A stretch of DNA of 64,000 bases, from the NCBI RefSeq assembly GCF_003710085.1, contig NZ_CP033324.1, forward strand, positions 1,993,501-2,057,500. The letters are read 5' to 3'. Below are positions 14,553 to 22,935 of this stretch, in pieces. The DNA comes from Nocardioides pantholopis. GTDB lineage: Bacteria > Actinomycetota > Actinomycetes > Propionibacteriales > Nocardioidaceae. Under the pieces are notes generated by a model, which searched no databases, was not told the DNA's origin, and saw only the letters and a program-made list of their open reading frames with translations. Made by a program: the position numbers and the translations under genes. Each line of letters starts with the position of its first letter. The first letter of the stretch is position 1.

Positions 14553-15407
14553 TCAGGCCTCCTCGTGGACGTCCGGATCGCCGCCGAAGAGCCGTCCGTC
14601 GGGGCGGCCGAGCGCGGTGATCGCCGCCATCTCGGCGTCGGTCAGCTCGAAGCCGAAGACGTCGAGGTTCTCGCGCTGGCGCGCGGGGGTGGCGGACTTC
14701 GGGATCGGCAGCGTGCCCAGCTGGAGCTGCCAGCGCAGGATCACCTGACCGGGGCTGACCCCGTGCGCGGCCGCGGCGTCGGCGACGGGCGGCTCGGTGA
14801 ACGGAGCCTGGCGCTTGCCGAGCGGGCTCCAGGCCTCGGTGAGGATCCCGAGGCGGGCGTTGACCGCCCGCATCTGCTCCTGGGGGAAGTACGGGTGCAG
14901 CTCGATCTGGTTGACAGCCGGCGTCACCCCGGACTCCTCGATGATCCGGGTCAGGTGCGCCTCGGTGAAGTTCGAGACGCCGACCGAGCGGACCAGCCCC
15001 TGCTTCTGCAGGTCGACCAGGGCGCGCCACGCCTCGGCGTACCGGTCCTTGCTGGGGTTGGGCCAGTGGATCAGGTGCAGGTCGAGGTACTCCAGGCCGA
15101 GACGCTCCAGGGACCCGTGGACGCTGGCGACGGCGTCGTCGTACGCGTGGTCGCGCCCGGGCAGCTTGCTGGTCACCTGCACCTGCTCGCGCGGCAGCCC
15201 GGATCGGCGGATCGCCTCGCCGACCTCGGACTCGTTCTCGTAGTTGACAGCCGTGTCGAGCAGCCGGTAGCCGGCCTCGAGCGCGCTGGTGATCGCGGCG
15301 ACGCCCTCCTCGCCGGTGAGGCCGTAGGTGCCGAGACCCACTGCGGGCAGCGTCGAGCCGTCGTTGAGGGTGCGAGTGGGAGTGGGGCCGGGAGTCGGGG
15401 AAGCCAT
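14553..15407 (-). CDS. Aldo/keto reductase
   Basis: A 284-residue NADPH-dependent carbonyl reductase of the AKR5-like group (2,5-diketo-gluconate reductase type). The tetrad Asp-Tyr-Lys-His is visible in LDTAVNYENE, TSKLPG and LIHWPNP. GVSNF and the NADP-binding IPKSATPARQRENLDVF are intact. TAGCGT lies 6 nt upstream of the ATG, so the message is probably leaderless. It heads a two-gene unit with the PLP aldolase. Confidence 0.9.
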   Translation of the reverse strand: MASPTPGPTPTRTLNDGSTLPAVGLGTYGLTGEEGVAAITSALEAGYRLLDTAVNYENESEVGEAIRRSGLPREQVQVTSKLPGRDHAYDDAVASVHGSLERLGLEYLDLHLIHWPNPSKDRYAEAWRALVDLQKQGLVRSVGVSNFTEAHLTRIIEESGVTPAVNQIELHPYFPQEQMRAVNARLGILTEAWSPLGKRQAPFTEPPVADAAAAHGVSPGQVILRWQLQLGTLPIPKSATPARQRENLDVFGFELTDAEMAAITALGRPDGRLFGGDPDVHEEA

Positions 15408-15413
15408 GCGCCG

Positions 15414-15419
15414 ACGCTA
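15414..15419 (-). promoter_or_regulatory. -10 element TAGCGT of the aldo/keto reductase gene (leaderless)
   Basis: TAGCGT on the minus strand, 6 nt before the ATG at 15407. Confidence 0.55.
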
Positions 15420-15448
15420 GCGCTGCCCGCCCCAGGGATGATGGTGAT

Positions 15449-16261
15449 GTGCCCGATCGTGCCGTCCCGTCCCGCCGCGAGCTGCCGCAGCTGAGCGCGG
15501 ACTGCGCCCGGTGCTTCGGACTGTGCTGCGTCGCGCTGCCGTTCGGCCGCTCGGCGGCGTTCGCCTTCGACAAGGCCGCGGGGGAGGAGTGCCGGCACCT
15601 GACCGTGGCCGACACCTGCGGCATCCACGCCTCGCTGCGGGCCGACGGGATGGCGGGATGCACTGTCTTCGACTGCCTCGGCGCGGGCCAGCAGGTCGCC
15701 CAGGTCACCTACCGCGGGGTGTCCTGGCGCGACGCACCGGGCACGGCGACCCAGATGTACGCCGTGCTCGACGTGATGCGCCAGCTCCACGAGATGCTCG
15801 CCCTGCTCACCCAGGCGGCGGTGGTGGGCGCGGGGGCTGCGCCCGACGGCGTCCGGGAGCGGCTGCTGGACCTGGTCGCGGGCTCGCCGGAGGAGGTGCT
15901 GGCTGCGGACGTCGGGTCGCTGCGCGGTGAGGTCGGTGACGTGCTCCGCGGGGCGTCGGCACGGCACCGGGCCGGGCGGGACGGGGCGGCGCTCGCGGGC
16001 GCGGACCTGGTCGGCGCGGACCTGCGCGGACGCGACCTGCGGTACGCCGACCTGCGCGGCGCCCTGGCGCTGGCGGCTCGCCTGGACGGCTGTGACCTCA
16101 CCGGCGCCGACCTGCTCGGGGCCGACCTGCGCGACGCACGGCTCGACGGCGCCGATCTCTCCGGCGCGCTCTTCCTGCTGGCGCCGCAGGTCGCCGCAGC
16201 CCGGGGGAGCGCCACCACCAGGCTGCCGGTGGGAATGGTCCCGCCCGCGCACTGGCGCTGA
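15449..16261 (+). CDS. Cysteine-rich pentapeptide-repeat protein
   Basis: A 270-residue protein of unknown function with two parts. Residues 1-80 hold a cysteine pattern (CARCFGLCC...C...C...C...C) like metal- or Fe-S-binding YkgJ-type domains. Residues 170-235 are A(D/N)LxG pentapeptide repeats (ADLVGADLRGRDLRYADLRG) expected to form a right-handed beta-helix. GTG start chosen at the first in-frame start before the cysteine cluster. No partner gene is evident. Confidence 0.75.
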   Translation: MPDRAVPSRRELPQLSADCARCFGLCCVALPFGRSAAFAFDKAAGEECRHLTVADTCGIHASLRADGMAGCTVFDCLGAGQQVAQVTYRGVSWRDAPGTATQMYAVLDVMRQLHEMLALLTQAAVVGAGAAPDGVRERLLDLVAGSPEEVLAADVGSLRGEVGDVLRGASARHRAGRDGAALAGADLVGADLRGRDLRYADLRGALALAARLDGCDLTGADLLGADLRDARLDGADLSGALFLLAPQVAAARGSATTRLPVGMVPPAHWR

Positions 16262-16365
16262 GTCACCGCCGCCGAGCGAATCGGATATCGCCGTTCGGCA
16301 TCCGCCTTCCTCAGCAGCGGCGGGCAGGCGGACACGCGCTCCGCCGCACCTGGGACGATGAGCAC

Positions 16366-17103
16366 GTGGACGTTCGCGTGGGGCTGTGTGGGTGGACGGT
16401 CTCGCAGTCGTCGTACGTGCGGCGGTTCCCGGTCCTCGAGGTGCAGCACACGTTCTACGAGCCGCCCTCCGACGTACTGCTGGCGCGCTGGCGGGCGCAG
16501 GTGCCGCCCGGCTTCGAGTTCACGATCAAGGCCTGGCAGGTCGTGACCCACGAGTCCAACAGCCCCACCTACCGCCGCATGAAGCAACCGCTCCCGGACA
16601 GTGCCCGGGGACAGGTCGGGGCGTTCCGTACGACGCCGCCGGTCCTGGCTGCCTGGCGCCGGACCCTGGAGTGCGCCCGGGTCCTGCAGGCCACCGCCGT
16701 GCTGCTGCAGTGCCCGCGGAGCTTCCGCCCGACAGTCGACAACGTCGCACGCCTGCGCAGCTTCATCTCCCAGGTGGAGCGGCCGGCCGGGCGACTGCTG
16801 TGGGAGCCCCGTGGTGAGTGGCCCGCGCAGCTGCTCGCCGAGCTCTGCGCCGAGCTGGACCTCGTGCACGTGGTCGACCCGATGCAGACCGAGACGGTGA
16901 CGCCGGAGCAGACCTACTACCGGCTGCACGGCACGACGGGCTCGCGGCACGTCCACACCGACGAAGAGCTGCGCCGGCTGCGGGACCTGGTCGACGGGCG
17001 GCCGCGTCCGTACGTCATGTTCAACAACCTGCCGCGCACCGGCGACGCGGAACGGTTCCTCGCCCTGCTCCCACGCGCGGACCTGGGCGAGCCGCTGACC
17101 TAG
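16366..17103 (+). CDS. DUF72 family protein
   Basis: A 245-residue TIM-barrel-like DUF72 protein (YecE family) of unknown activity. The family signature VGLCGWTVSQSSYVRRFPVLEVQHTFY is at the N terminus; FTIKAWQVVTH and YYRLHGTTGS follow, and MFNNLPRTGDAERF ends the fold. GTG start at 16366. The 104 nt upstream contain no gene. Confidence 0.85.
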   Translation: MDVRVGLCGWTVSQSSYVRRFPVLEVQHTFYEPPSDVLLARWRAQVPPGFEFTIKAWQVVTHESNSPTYRRMKQPLPDSARGQVGAFRTTPPVLAAWRRTLECARVLQATAVLLQCPRSFRPTVDNVARLRSFISQVERPAGRLLWEPRGEWPAQLLAELCAELDLVHVVDPMQTETVTPEQTYYRLHGTTGSRHVHTDEELRRLRDLVDGRPRPYVMFNNLPRTGDAERFLALLPRADLGEPLT

Positions 17104-17151
17104 GGATGCACGGTCTGCAGGTCACCCTCGACTTCGAGGACTCAGGTCGAG

Positions 17152-17589
17152 TCAGGAGCCCTCGTCGGGCGTGGCTGCGTGGTGGGGCTGCCCCGGCGTA
17201 CGCCGCGCCTCCTTCATCTCCGCCTCGTGGAGGTGTCGCCTGCCCTCGACCAGCTGGTCCCGGGCGGCCTGCTCGACCTCGCGGACGGCGGCGTAGTAGG
17301 TGTCGTCGTAGTCCTCGACGAGCTGGAAGGTCCAGCGGCCCTCGATCACGTTGCGGCCGACCAGCTCGGTCTCGACCCGGTCGGCGAGGTCGTGGTGGCC
17401 GGCCTCGCGCAGCAGCTCGACGGACTCCCCGAGGGTCAGGTCGGCGGTGCCGCTGAGCCGGTGGAAGCCGTAGAGGTGGCCGCGGGCGTACTCGACGCAC
17501 TCCAGGCCCTCGGACAGCTTGCCGAGGGCCCGGATCGTCGCGTCGTCGACCCCGGCCGGGCGCTGGTGGCGCGGGTCGGGGCCGCTCAC
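17152..17589 (-). CDS. Conserved actinobacterial hypothetical protein
   Basis: A 145-residue soluble, mostly helical, acidic protein that I do not recognise. The segment FQLVEDYDDTYYAAVREVEQAARDQL looks like a helical pair; no catalytic motif, membrane segment or signal peptide is seen. GTG start, one base after the stop of the small gene upstream (TGA-G-GTG), so the two are translated together. Confidence 0.7.
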   Translation of the reverse strand: MSGPDPRHQRPAGVDDATIRALGKLSEGLECVEYARGHLYGFHRLSGTADLTLGESVELLREAGHHDLADRVETELVGRNVIEGRWTFQLVEDYDDTYYAAVREVEQAARDQLVEGRRHLHEAEMKEARRTPGQPHHAATPDEGS

Positions 17590-17590
17590 C

Positions 17591-17800
17591 TCAGCCCAGG
17601 ACTTCCGAGGCGGAGACCTCGCCGTGCGCGTCCTGGATGGCGTCGGCCAGCTTGTTGACCTCGTCGTCGGTCACGTCGATCCCCACCTCGACGAAGCCCT
17701 TGCGCAGCTCGGTGGCGACAGTGCTCTCGGGGGCCCCGTCCTGCCAGGAGCTGACCCGGTCGACGACGGCCTGGATGGCTTCCAACTTCTCTTCGCTCAT
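17591..17800 (-). CDS. Small acidic hypothetical protein
   Basis: A 69-residue protein starting MSEEKLEAIQAVVDRVSSWQ; I do not recognise it. It is helical and acidic, with no cysteines. The ATG at 17800 is preferred over an upstream GTG that would add six residues. It is the first gene of a two-gene unit with the 145-residue protein, separated by one base. Confidence 0.65.
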   Translation of the reverse strand: MSEEKLEAIQAVVDRVSSWQDGAPESTVATELRKGFVEVGIDVTDDEVNKLADAIQDAHGEVSASEVLG

Positions 17801-17831
17801 GCGGCCCGGAGTACCCACCTGGCCGCGCGGC

Positions 17832-17837
17832 TACGCT
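17832..17837 (+). promoter_or_regulatory. -10 element TACGCT of the LLM oxidoreductase gene (leaderless)
   Basis: TACGCT ends 7 nt before the ATG at 17845. Confidence 0.5.
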
Positions 17838-17844
17838 CGGCGAC

Positions 17845-18711
17845 ATGGAGATCGGCATCCACTACGCCAACTTCACCCACCCCGACTGGCAGGCTCGGCT
17901 CGTCGAGCGGCTCGCCGAGACGGCGCGGGTGGCCGACCAGGGCGGGGCGTCCCTGTTCACGGTGATGGACCACTGGTTCCAGATGGAGAACCTCGGCGGT
18001 CCGGCGGAGCCGATGCTGGAGGGGTACACCACGCTCGGCTACCTCGCCGCGGTCACCGAGCGGGTCCGGCTCAGCCTGCTGGTCACCGGCGCGACGTACC
18101 GCCGGCCGGGGCTGCTGGCGAAGACCGTGACCACGATGGACGTGCTCAGCGGCGGCCGTGGGCTGCTCGGCATCGGGGCGGCCTGGTACGAGCGCGAGCA
18201 TCTCGGGCTGGGGGTGCCGTTCCCGTCGATGTCCGAGCGGTTCGAGCGGCTCGAGGAGACCCTGCTGATCTGTCGGCAGATGTGGAGTGCGGACGACGGC
18301 CCGTTCGCGGGCAAGCACTTCCAGCTGGCCGAGACCGTCTGCGTGCCGGCGCCCCCGCGCGGGCGGGTCCCGGTGCTGATCGGCGGCAGCGGGGAGCGCA
18401 AGACCCTGCGGCTGGTCGCCGAGCACGCCGACGCCTGCAACCTCTTCGGCGAGAGCCCCGAGCTGGTCGCGCACAAGCTCGACGTGCTGCGCCGGCACTG
18501 CGACGACGTGGGCCGCGACTACGACGAGATCGAGAAGACCGTGATCGCGACGCTCGACCCGCTCACCCAGCGCGAGGAGTTCCTGCGCGACATGGCGGCG
18601 TACGCCGGACTCGGCATCTCCCTGGTCACCGCCTCCCCGGAGGGCGACGACCCGGTCGCCTGGACCACGACCGTGTGCACCGATGTGCTGCCCCGGCTCC
18701 AGGCGCTCTAG
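17845..18711 (+). CDS. LLM-class F420-dependent oxidoreductase
   Basis: A 288-residue luciferase-like TIM-barrel oxidoreductase, a class that in actinobacteria usually uses coenzyme F420. MEIGIHYANFTHPDW at the start, LLAKTVTTMDVLSGGRGLLGIGAAWYEREH around residues 90-120 and VPVLIGGSGERKTLRLVAEHADACN around 180 are typical. The substrate is unknown. It overlaps the sortase gene by 29 bp if that gene starts at 18683. Confidence 0.88.
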   Translation: MEIGIHYANFTHPDWQARLVERLAETARVADQGGASLFTVMDHWFQMENLGGPAEPMLEGYTTLGYLAAVTERVRLSLLVTGATYRRPGLLAKTVTTMDVLSGGRGLLGIGAAWYEREHLGLGVPFPSMSERFERLEETLLICRQMWSADDGPFAGKHFQLAETVCVPAPPRGRVPVLIGGSGERKTLRLVAEHADACNLFGESPELVAHKLDVLRRHCDDVGRDYDEIEKTVIATLDPLTQREEFLRDMAAYAGLGISLVTASPEGDDPVAWTTTVCTDVLPRLQAL

Positions 18712-19447
18712 CCACGCCGCAACGCTGCTCGTCGCCGGCCTGCTGGTGGCGCTGACCGCCTGCTCCGAGGCCGATCCGTCCCGGTCCACCCGGGCACCGT
18801 CCGAGCCCGCTTCCGCCCCACCCCCCACCGCCGCCGGGGCCCCGACCGCCGGCGCCCCGACCACCGGCGCCCCGACCGCTGCACCATCCAGCGCGCCGCC
18901 CCCAGGGCCGGCGCCCAGCGACGGGCGTCCGGCCCCGGCCCGGCTCGTGGTCCCGCGGCTGGGCATCAGCGGGCTGGTGGTCGTCCCGTACCGCGGGATG
19001 ACCGACGACGCCGTCGGGACGCGCCTGCAGAACGCGGGACAGGCGGCCAGCCCGCACGGGCCGCGCGGCGGCACCGGGCCCGGGGGAGTGGGGAACTACC
19101 AGGTCACCGCGCACCGGCTCTCCTCCACCCGGGCCTTCGAGTTCCTGCCCCGGCTGCGGCGCGGCGACCGGGTGCACGTCCTCTCCGCCGGGGCCCGCTA
19201 CACCTACGAGGTCCGCACCACCCGGCGTACGTCGTTCCGCTCGGCCCGGTCGCTGCGCGAGCAGCGCGCCGCCGTCCCGGGGCGACCCGGCGCCGTCCCG
19301 ACGCGAGCGATGATCACGCTGTCGACCTGCGCCACCCCGGAGGACCACGCGGTCGGCAACTACTGGAGCGACGAGTTCGACAACCCCGAGCACCGCATCG
19401 ACAAGATCGGCGTGCTGGTCGCGGTCCGATCCGCACCCCGGGGATGA
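18683..19447 (+). CDS. Class E/F sortase with lipoprotein signal
   Basis: A 254-residue sortase-fold transpeptidase. The catalytic residues are visible: His in TAHRLSS, Cys in TLSTCATPED and Arg in HRIDKIGV. The N terminus has a hydrophobic stretch ending in the lipobox LTAC followed by a Pro/Ala/Thr-rich linker with GAPTAGAPTTGAPTA repeats, so it may be lipid-anchored rather than transmembrane. The ATG lies inside the preceding gene. No LPXTG-type substrate is encoded nearby. Confidence 0.8.
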   Translation: MCCPGSRRSSHAATLLVAGLLVALTACSEADPSRSTRAPSEPASAPPPTAAGAPTAGAPTTGAPTAAPSSAPPPGPAPSDGRPAPARLVVPRLGISGLVVVPYRGMTDDAVGTRLQNAGQAASPHGPRGGTGPGGVGNYQVTAHRLSSTRAFEFLPRLRRGDRVHVLSAGARYTYEVRTTRRTSFRSARSLREQRAAVPGRPGAVPTRAMITLSTCATPEDHAVGNYWSDEFDNPEHRIDKIGVLVAVRSAPRG

Positions 19448-19454
19448 GATCCCC

Positions 19455-19474
19455 GTGATATGTTCGTGATATCA
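19455..19474 (+). promoter_or_regulatory. Operator-like GTGATAT direct repeats upstream of the SPFH gene
   Basis: GTGATAT occurs at 19455-19461 and 19466-19472, one helical turn (11 bp) apart; the second copy is part of the perfect palindrome TGATATCA (19467-19474). This AT-rich island 40-60 bp before the SPFH start is a plausible binding site for the Arc-like protein encoded two genes on. No binding has been shown. Confidence 0.5.
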
Positions 19475-19512
19475 GTTTGCGGCCGTCCGGCCTGTTCCGA
19501 AGGAGTTCCGCC

Positions 19513-20523
19513 ATGACGAGTACGACGCCCCTCGCCCCGCCGACCCCGTCAAGCCAGTTGGCCCAGGCGGCGCCGTCGGTCCGCGTGGAGATCGACGAGA
19601 AGCGCGGCTTCGCCGTCGGCGGCTGGCCGATCCTGGCCCTCATCCTGCTCGGGTTCCTGGTGGCCGGTTTCCTGCTGCTGCTGGGGATCGGCGCGGGGGA
19701 TTCCGGCGACACGGGGGCCGCGGTGCTGCTCGTCGGGCTGGGCAGCCTGCTCGGCCTGGGCTGCCTCGTGGCGCTGACCGGGTTCAGCGTGATCCAGCCC
19801 GGCGAGACCCGGGTGGTGACGTTCTTCGGTGCCTACATCGGCACCGTCCGGCGGACCGGCCTGTCCTGGACCGTCCCGCTGACTGGCCGCCGGCAGGTCC
19901 CGGTCCGGGTGCAGAACTTCGAGACCCACACCCTCAAGGTGAACGAGAAGACCGGCTCGCCGGTCGAGGTCTCCGCGATCGTCGTGTGGCAGGTCGCGGA
20001 CACGGCGAAGGCGGCCTTCGCCGTGGACCACTACAACGCCTTCATCACCACCCAGGCCGAGGCCGCCCTGCGCCACGTGGTCGCGACGCACCCCTACGAC
20101 GCCCAGGCGCAGGCGGCCGCGACCGACCAGACCGAGGAGGAGGTCGAGCGCTCGCCGCAGGTCATCACGCTGCGCGAGAACGGCGCCGAGGTCGCCGACG
20201 AGCTCGTCGTGGAGCTCAACGAGCGCATCCACATCGCGGGTCTCGAGGTGCTCGAGGTGCGGCTGTCGAACCTGTCGTACGCCGCGGAGATCGCCGGCGC
20301 GATGCTCCAGCGCCAGCAGGCGCAGGCGGTCCTCGACGCCCGGCAGGTGATGGTGACCGGAGCGGTCGGCCTGGTGACCGAGGCGCTCGCGGCACTGGAG
20401 CAGAGCTCCAACATCGAGCTGGACCCCGAGCGCCGCGCCGCGATGACCTCCAACCTGATGACCGTGCTGGTCGGCGGTGGGTCGGCGACGCCGGTCCTCA
20501 ACGTCGGCTCGCTGTACTCCTGA
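19513..20523 (+). CDS. SPFH (band 7/stomatin) domain membrane protein
   Basis: A 336-residue membrane protein. Two hydrophobic segments (about residues 38-62 and 72-95) precede an SPFH domain: GFSVIQPGETRVVTFFGAYIGTVRRTGLSW, then VEVSAIVVWQVADTAKAAFAVDHYNAF. Such proteins scaffold membrane microdomains. GAAGGAG lies 8 nt before the ATG. It is followed after 22 nt by an Arc-type DNA-binding protein, a pairing seen elsewhere in actinobacteria. Confidence 0.88.
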   Translation: MTSTTPLAPPTPSSQLAQAAPSVRVEIDEKRGFAVGGWPILALILLGFLVAGFLLLLGIGAGDSGDTGAAVLLVGLGSLLGLGCLVALTGFSVIQPGETRVVTFFGAYIGTVRRTGLSWTVPLTGRRQVPVRVQNFETHTLKVNEKTGSPVEVSAIVVWQVADTAKAAFAVDHYNAFITTQAEAALRHVVATHPYDAQAQAAATDQTEEEVERSPQVITLRENGAEVADELVVELNERIHIAGLEVLEVRLSNLSYAAEIAGAMLQRQQAQAVLDARQVMVTGAVGLVTEALAALEQSSNIELDPERRAAMTSNLMTVLVGGGSATPVLNVGSLYS

Positions 20524-20545
20524 TCGCGTCGGTCGAGGACTCGAC

Positions 20546-20767
20546 GTGGCCCGCGGAGTGCCCGGACCGGAGCGGAAGCAGATCCCGCTCCGGCTGAGCC
20601 GACCCGTCGCGGACGCCGTGCGCCGGTGGGCCGACGACGAGCTGCGCTCGGTCAACGCCCAGATCGAGAAGGTCCTGCACGACGCGCTGGTGCGCGCCGG
20701 GCGGTTGCGCGAGGACTCGGAGCCGCCCGGCTCCGAGTCGGGGCCCGAGGACCGGCACGCACAGTGA
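20546..20767 (+). CDS. Arc-like ribbon-helix-helix protein
   Basis: A 73-residue protein with an Arc/MetJ-type ribbon-helix-helix: KQIPLRLSRPVADAVRRWADDELRSVNAQIEKVLHDAL. The strand (IPLRL) and the SVNAQI turn are the DNA-contact and dimer signatures. GTG at 20546 is chosen because GAGGAC precedes it and the fold starts soon after. It probably autoregulates the SPFH operon. There is no toxin gene next to it. Confidence 0.75.
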   Translation: MARGVPGPERKQIPLRLSRPVADAVRRWADDELRSVNAQIEKVLHDALVRAGRLREDSEPPGSESGPEDRHAQ

Positions 20768-20920
20768 CGATGCCGGCGACATCGTGCCTTCGGGCTTCTC
20801 AGGCGCAGAGATAACAGACGCATCCGAGACCTTCCCGCCGACGCACCGACCCCAAACCCCTGACCGCCACATGCCCGCAACAAGACGGACCGGGGCCGGG
20901 CGGGTCGGGTCGGGTCGAGG

Positions 20921-21355
20921 TCAGCGGGGGAGTGCGGCCGCGACGTCCTCGACCCACCGTCGTTGGCGGCGCGTCTCGATGGCCCTGGGGGAGTAGGTCG
21001 CCCGCACCCAGGCGACCGCGCCCGACGGGTCGACGCCGCTCAGAACGGCCAGCAGCGCGAGTGCGGTCCCGGTGCGCCCGACGCCGCTGCCGCAGGCGAT
21101 CTCGACCCGCTCGGTCGCGGCCCGCGTGTGGGCGGCCCGCAGCGCGGCCACCGCGTCCTCGGTCGACGTGGGGAGCCGGAAGTCGGGCCAGCGCACCCAC
21201 AGGTTGGGCCAGTCGGCGATCCGCGGGTCCCGCCCGAGCAGGTAGACGGCGAACTCGGGTGCGTCGCCGCCGCGCGGACGTCGTACGCCGGCGCCGCGCA
21301 CGCGGCGGCCGTCGGGGAGCTCGACCACCCCGGCGCCGTCGCTCCAGGTGCCCAT
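20921..21355 (-). CDS. PTP/DSP-like protein phosphatase
   Basis: A 144-residue protein with the phosphatase P-loop ACGSGVGRTGT (C-X5-R, about residue 85) followed by an Ala/Leu-rich helix, as in cysteine-dependent tyrosine or dual-specificity phosphatases. The conserved WVRWPDFRLP precedes it. The start at 21355 is uncertain: a TTG at 21436 would add 27 residues. An 18-codon ORF (21414-21358) ends 2 nt before the ATG. The substrate is unknown. Confidence 0.7.
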   Translation of the reverse strand: MGTWSDGAGVVELPDGRRVRGAGVRRPRGGDAPEFAVYLLGRDPRIADWPNLWVRWPDFRLPTSTEDAVAALRAAHTRAATERVEIACGSGVGRTGTALALLAVLSGVDPSGAVAWVRATYSPRAIETRRQRRWVEDVAAALPR

Positions 21356-21532
21356 CGCTACGCGGCCGGCTCGGGGGACCAGCTGCCCCAGGTAGCCCGG
21401 TCGAAGCGCGACATGTGCCGAGCGTAGGCCCGACAACGCGGGCGACAGGTGACGACTTTCGCCGCAGACTCAACCACGAGGCCCGTCGCTGCGTAGGGAT
21501 AGGTGAGACGACGGATCACCGAAGGGCGTGAC

Positions 21533-22030
21533 GTGGAGACAGACCTGGAGTTCGAGCAGTTCGTCCTCGCTGCGTGGCCGCGGCTGCGGCGCGCGGCGTA
21601 CCTGCTCTCTCACGACACCGACGAGGCCGACGACCTGGTGCAGACCGCGCTGGCCTCGACGTACGCGCGCTGGCGCACCGTCCGCAAGGACGATGCCTAT
21701 GCCTACGTGCGGCGCGCGGTGGTCAACGCCTACCTGGACAGCCAGCGGCGCCGGCGGCCGGTGCCGGTCGAGCGCGACCCGGACCGGTCGGTTCCGGCCG
21801 ACTCCACGGTCGACGAGCGCAGCGAGCTCACCGAGCTGCTCGCGCCGCTGTCTCCTCGTGAACGAACCATCATCGTGTGGCGCTACTACCTCGACACCCC
21901 CGAGGCCGAGGTCGCTGACCGGCTCGGGGTCTCGACGGGGACGGTGAAGAGCACCGCCTCACGAGCGCTGGCCCGGGTCCGTGCGGCCGCGAGCGGCCAC
22001 GCCACCCCTACCGAAGGAGAAGTGCGATGA
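21533..22030 (+). CDS. SigE-family RNA polymerase sigma factor (ECF-type)
   Basis: A 165-residue sigma factor of the actinobacterial SigE-family group. Region 2 is LRRAAYLLSHDTDEADDLVQTALASTYARW and region 4 is LSPRERTIIVWRYYLDTPEAEVADRLGVSTGTVKSTASRAL. The GTG at 21533 has GAAGGG upstream and gives the family-like start ETDLEFEQF; a GTG at 21503 would add ten residues. The stop overlaps the next gene's ATG (ATGA), and that gene looks like its partner. Confidence 0.9.
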   Translation: METDLEFEQFVLAAWPRLRRAAYLLSHDTDEADDLVQTALASTYARWRTVRKDDAYAYVRRAVVNAYLDSQRRRRPVPVERDPDRSVPADSTVDERSELTELLAPLSPRERTIIVWRYYLDTPEAEVADRLGVSTGTVKSTASRALARVRAAASGHATPTEGEVR

Positions 22031-22872
22031 CCGACAGGGACACGCTCGAGCTGCGCAGGATGGTCGACAACGAGCCGGCCCATGCCGGTACGCCGGACCT
22101 GCCGGCGCTGATCAGCGCGGGCCGGCGGGTCAGGACCCGCCGCAGGGCCATCGGGGGAGGTGCCGCACTCGGAGTCGTGGCGGCGGTCGCCGCGCCGCTG
22201 CTGGTCCTGACCGGTGGCTCGGGGGAGGCGCCCGGCGCTGACCGCGGACGCGAGGTGCCTGCCGCCTCGGCACCGGCCCCGGACTGCGGCGTCGTGTCGT
22301 GCGTGGATCCGGGAAGCTCCGAGGTCGAGGCGGAGGCCGGGACGCTGGTCGGCGTGCTGCCGCTCGGCGGCCTGCGGGGCGGCGCCGAGGAGATCGTCTA
22401 CATCGCCCGCAGCAAGGGGGACGAGACCCTCATGGCCGGCTACCGCGCCGGCGGGACGACGTACCGCACCGCCTGGGTGCTCGACACCCGCTCCGGTGAC
22501 CCGGACGCGCCCAGGTTCTGGTCGAACGCGGGACCGGTCAACCGCGAGCCCGGCGACGGCGACCATTATGTCGTGTTGGGATACGTCGACGGCAGCCCCG
22601 ACGAGATCACCTGGTCGAGTCCGGACGGCGAATCGGGCGAGGTCGACGGCGTGCTGCGACTCGACGGTTACACTGCGTTCTACCTCACCCAGCCGTTGCC
22701 GGCCGGCTACGTCGACTCGCTGCCCGAGTGGTCGCAGAACGACGACGGCTCGGTCACGATCGTGCCGGACGAGGACCACCCGTCCGGTGCCATCGAGTTC
22801 CCGCCGGAGCTGACGATCAGCACCTCCGACGGTTGGTCCTGCACGCTGCGGGAGTGCGGGTCGATCGGCTAG
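22027..22872 (+). CDS. Putative anti-sigma/membrane partner of the SigE-family factor
   Basis: A 281-residue single-pass protein: about 40 cytoplasmic residues, a membrane segment near residues 42-61 (ALGVVAAVAAPLLVL), then an extracytoplasmic domain with four cysteines that could form disulfides. GAAGGAGA lies just upstream and the gene is coupled to the sigma factor by ATGA. Topology and context suggest an anti-sigma or sensor role, but no zinc-binding anti-sigma motif is seen in the cytoplasmic part. Confidence 0.65.
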   Translation: MTDRDTLELRRMVDNEPAHAGTPDLPALISAGRRVRTRRRAIGGGAALGVVAAVAAPLLVLTGGSGEAPGADRGREVPAASAPAPDCGVVSCVDPGSSEVEAEAGTLVGVLPLGGLRGGAEEIVYIARSKGDETLMAGYRAGGTTYRTAWVLDTRSGDPDAPRFWSNAGPVNREPGDGDHYVVLGYVDGSPDEITWSSPDGESGEVDGVLRLDGYTAFYLTQPLPAGYVDSLPEWSQNDDGSVTIVPDEDHPSGAIEFPPELTISTSDGWSCTLRECGSIG

Positions 22873-22910
22873 GGAGGACTTGCCGGCGACTCAGACCTAG
22901 CAGGGGAGAA

Positions 22911-22929
22911 GCGGTATCACCGCTACCAT
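22911..22929 (+). promoter_or_regulatory. Palindrome GCGGTATCACCGC and -10 element TACCAT
   Basis: The 13-bp palindrome (22911-22923, 5-bp arms around ATC) directly abuts TACCAT (22924-22929), which ends 6 nt before the antitoxin-like ATG. This layout suits autoregulation of a leaderless antitoxin gene. Confidence 0.5.
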
Positions 22930-22935
22930 TCCGCG

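Noticed and set aside
20768..20920. Intergenic stretch with GGGTC repeats and short palindromes before the phosphatase stop codon
   Set aside because: The repeats are short and low-complexity, and nothing resembling a gene, operator or strong hairpin could be supported.
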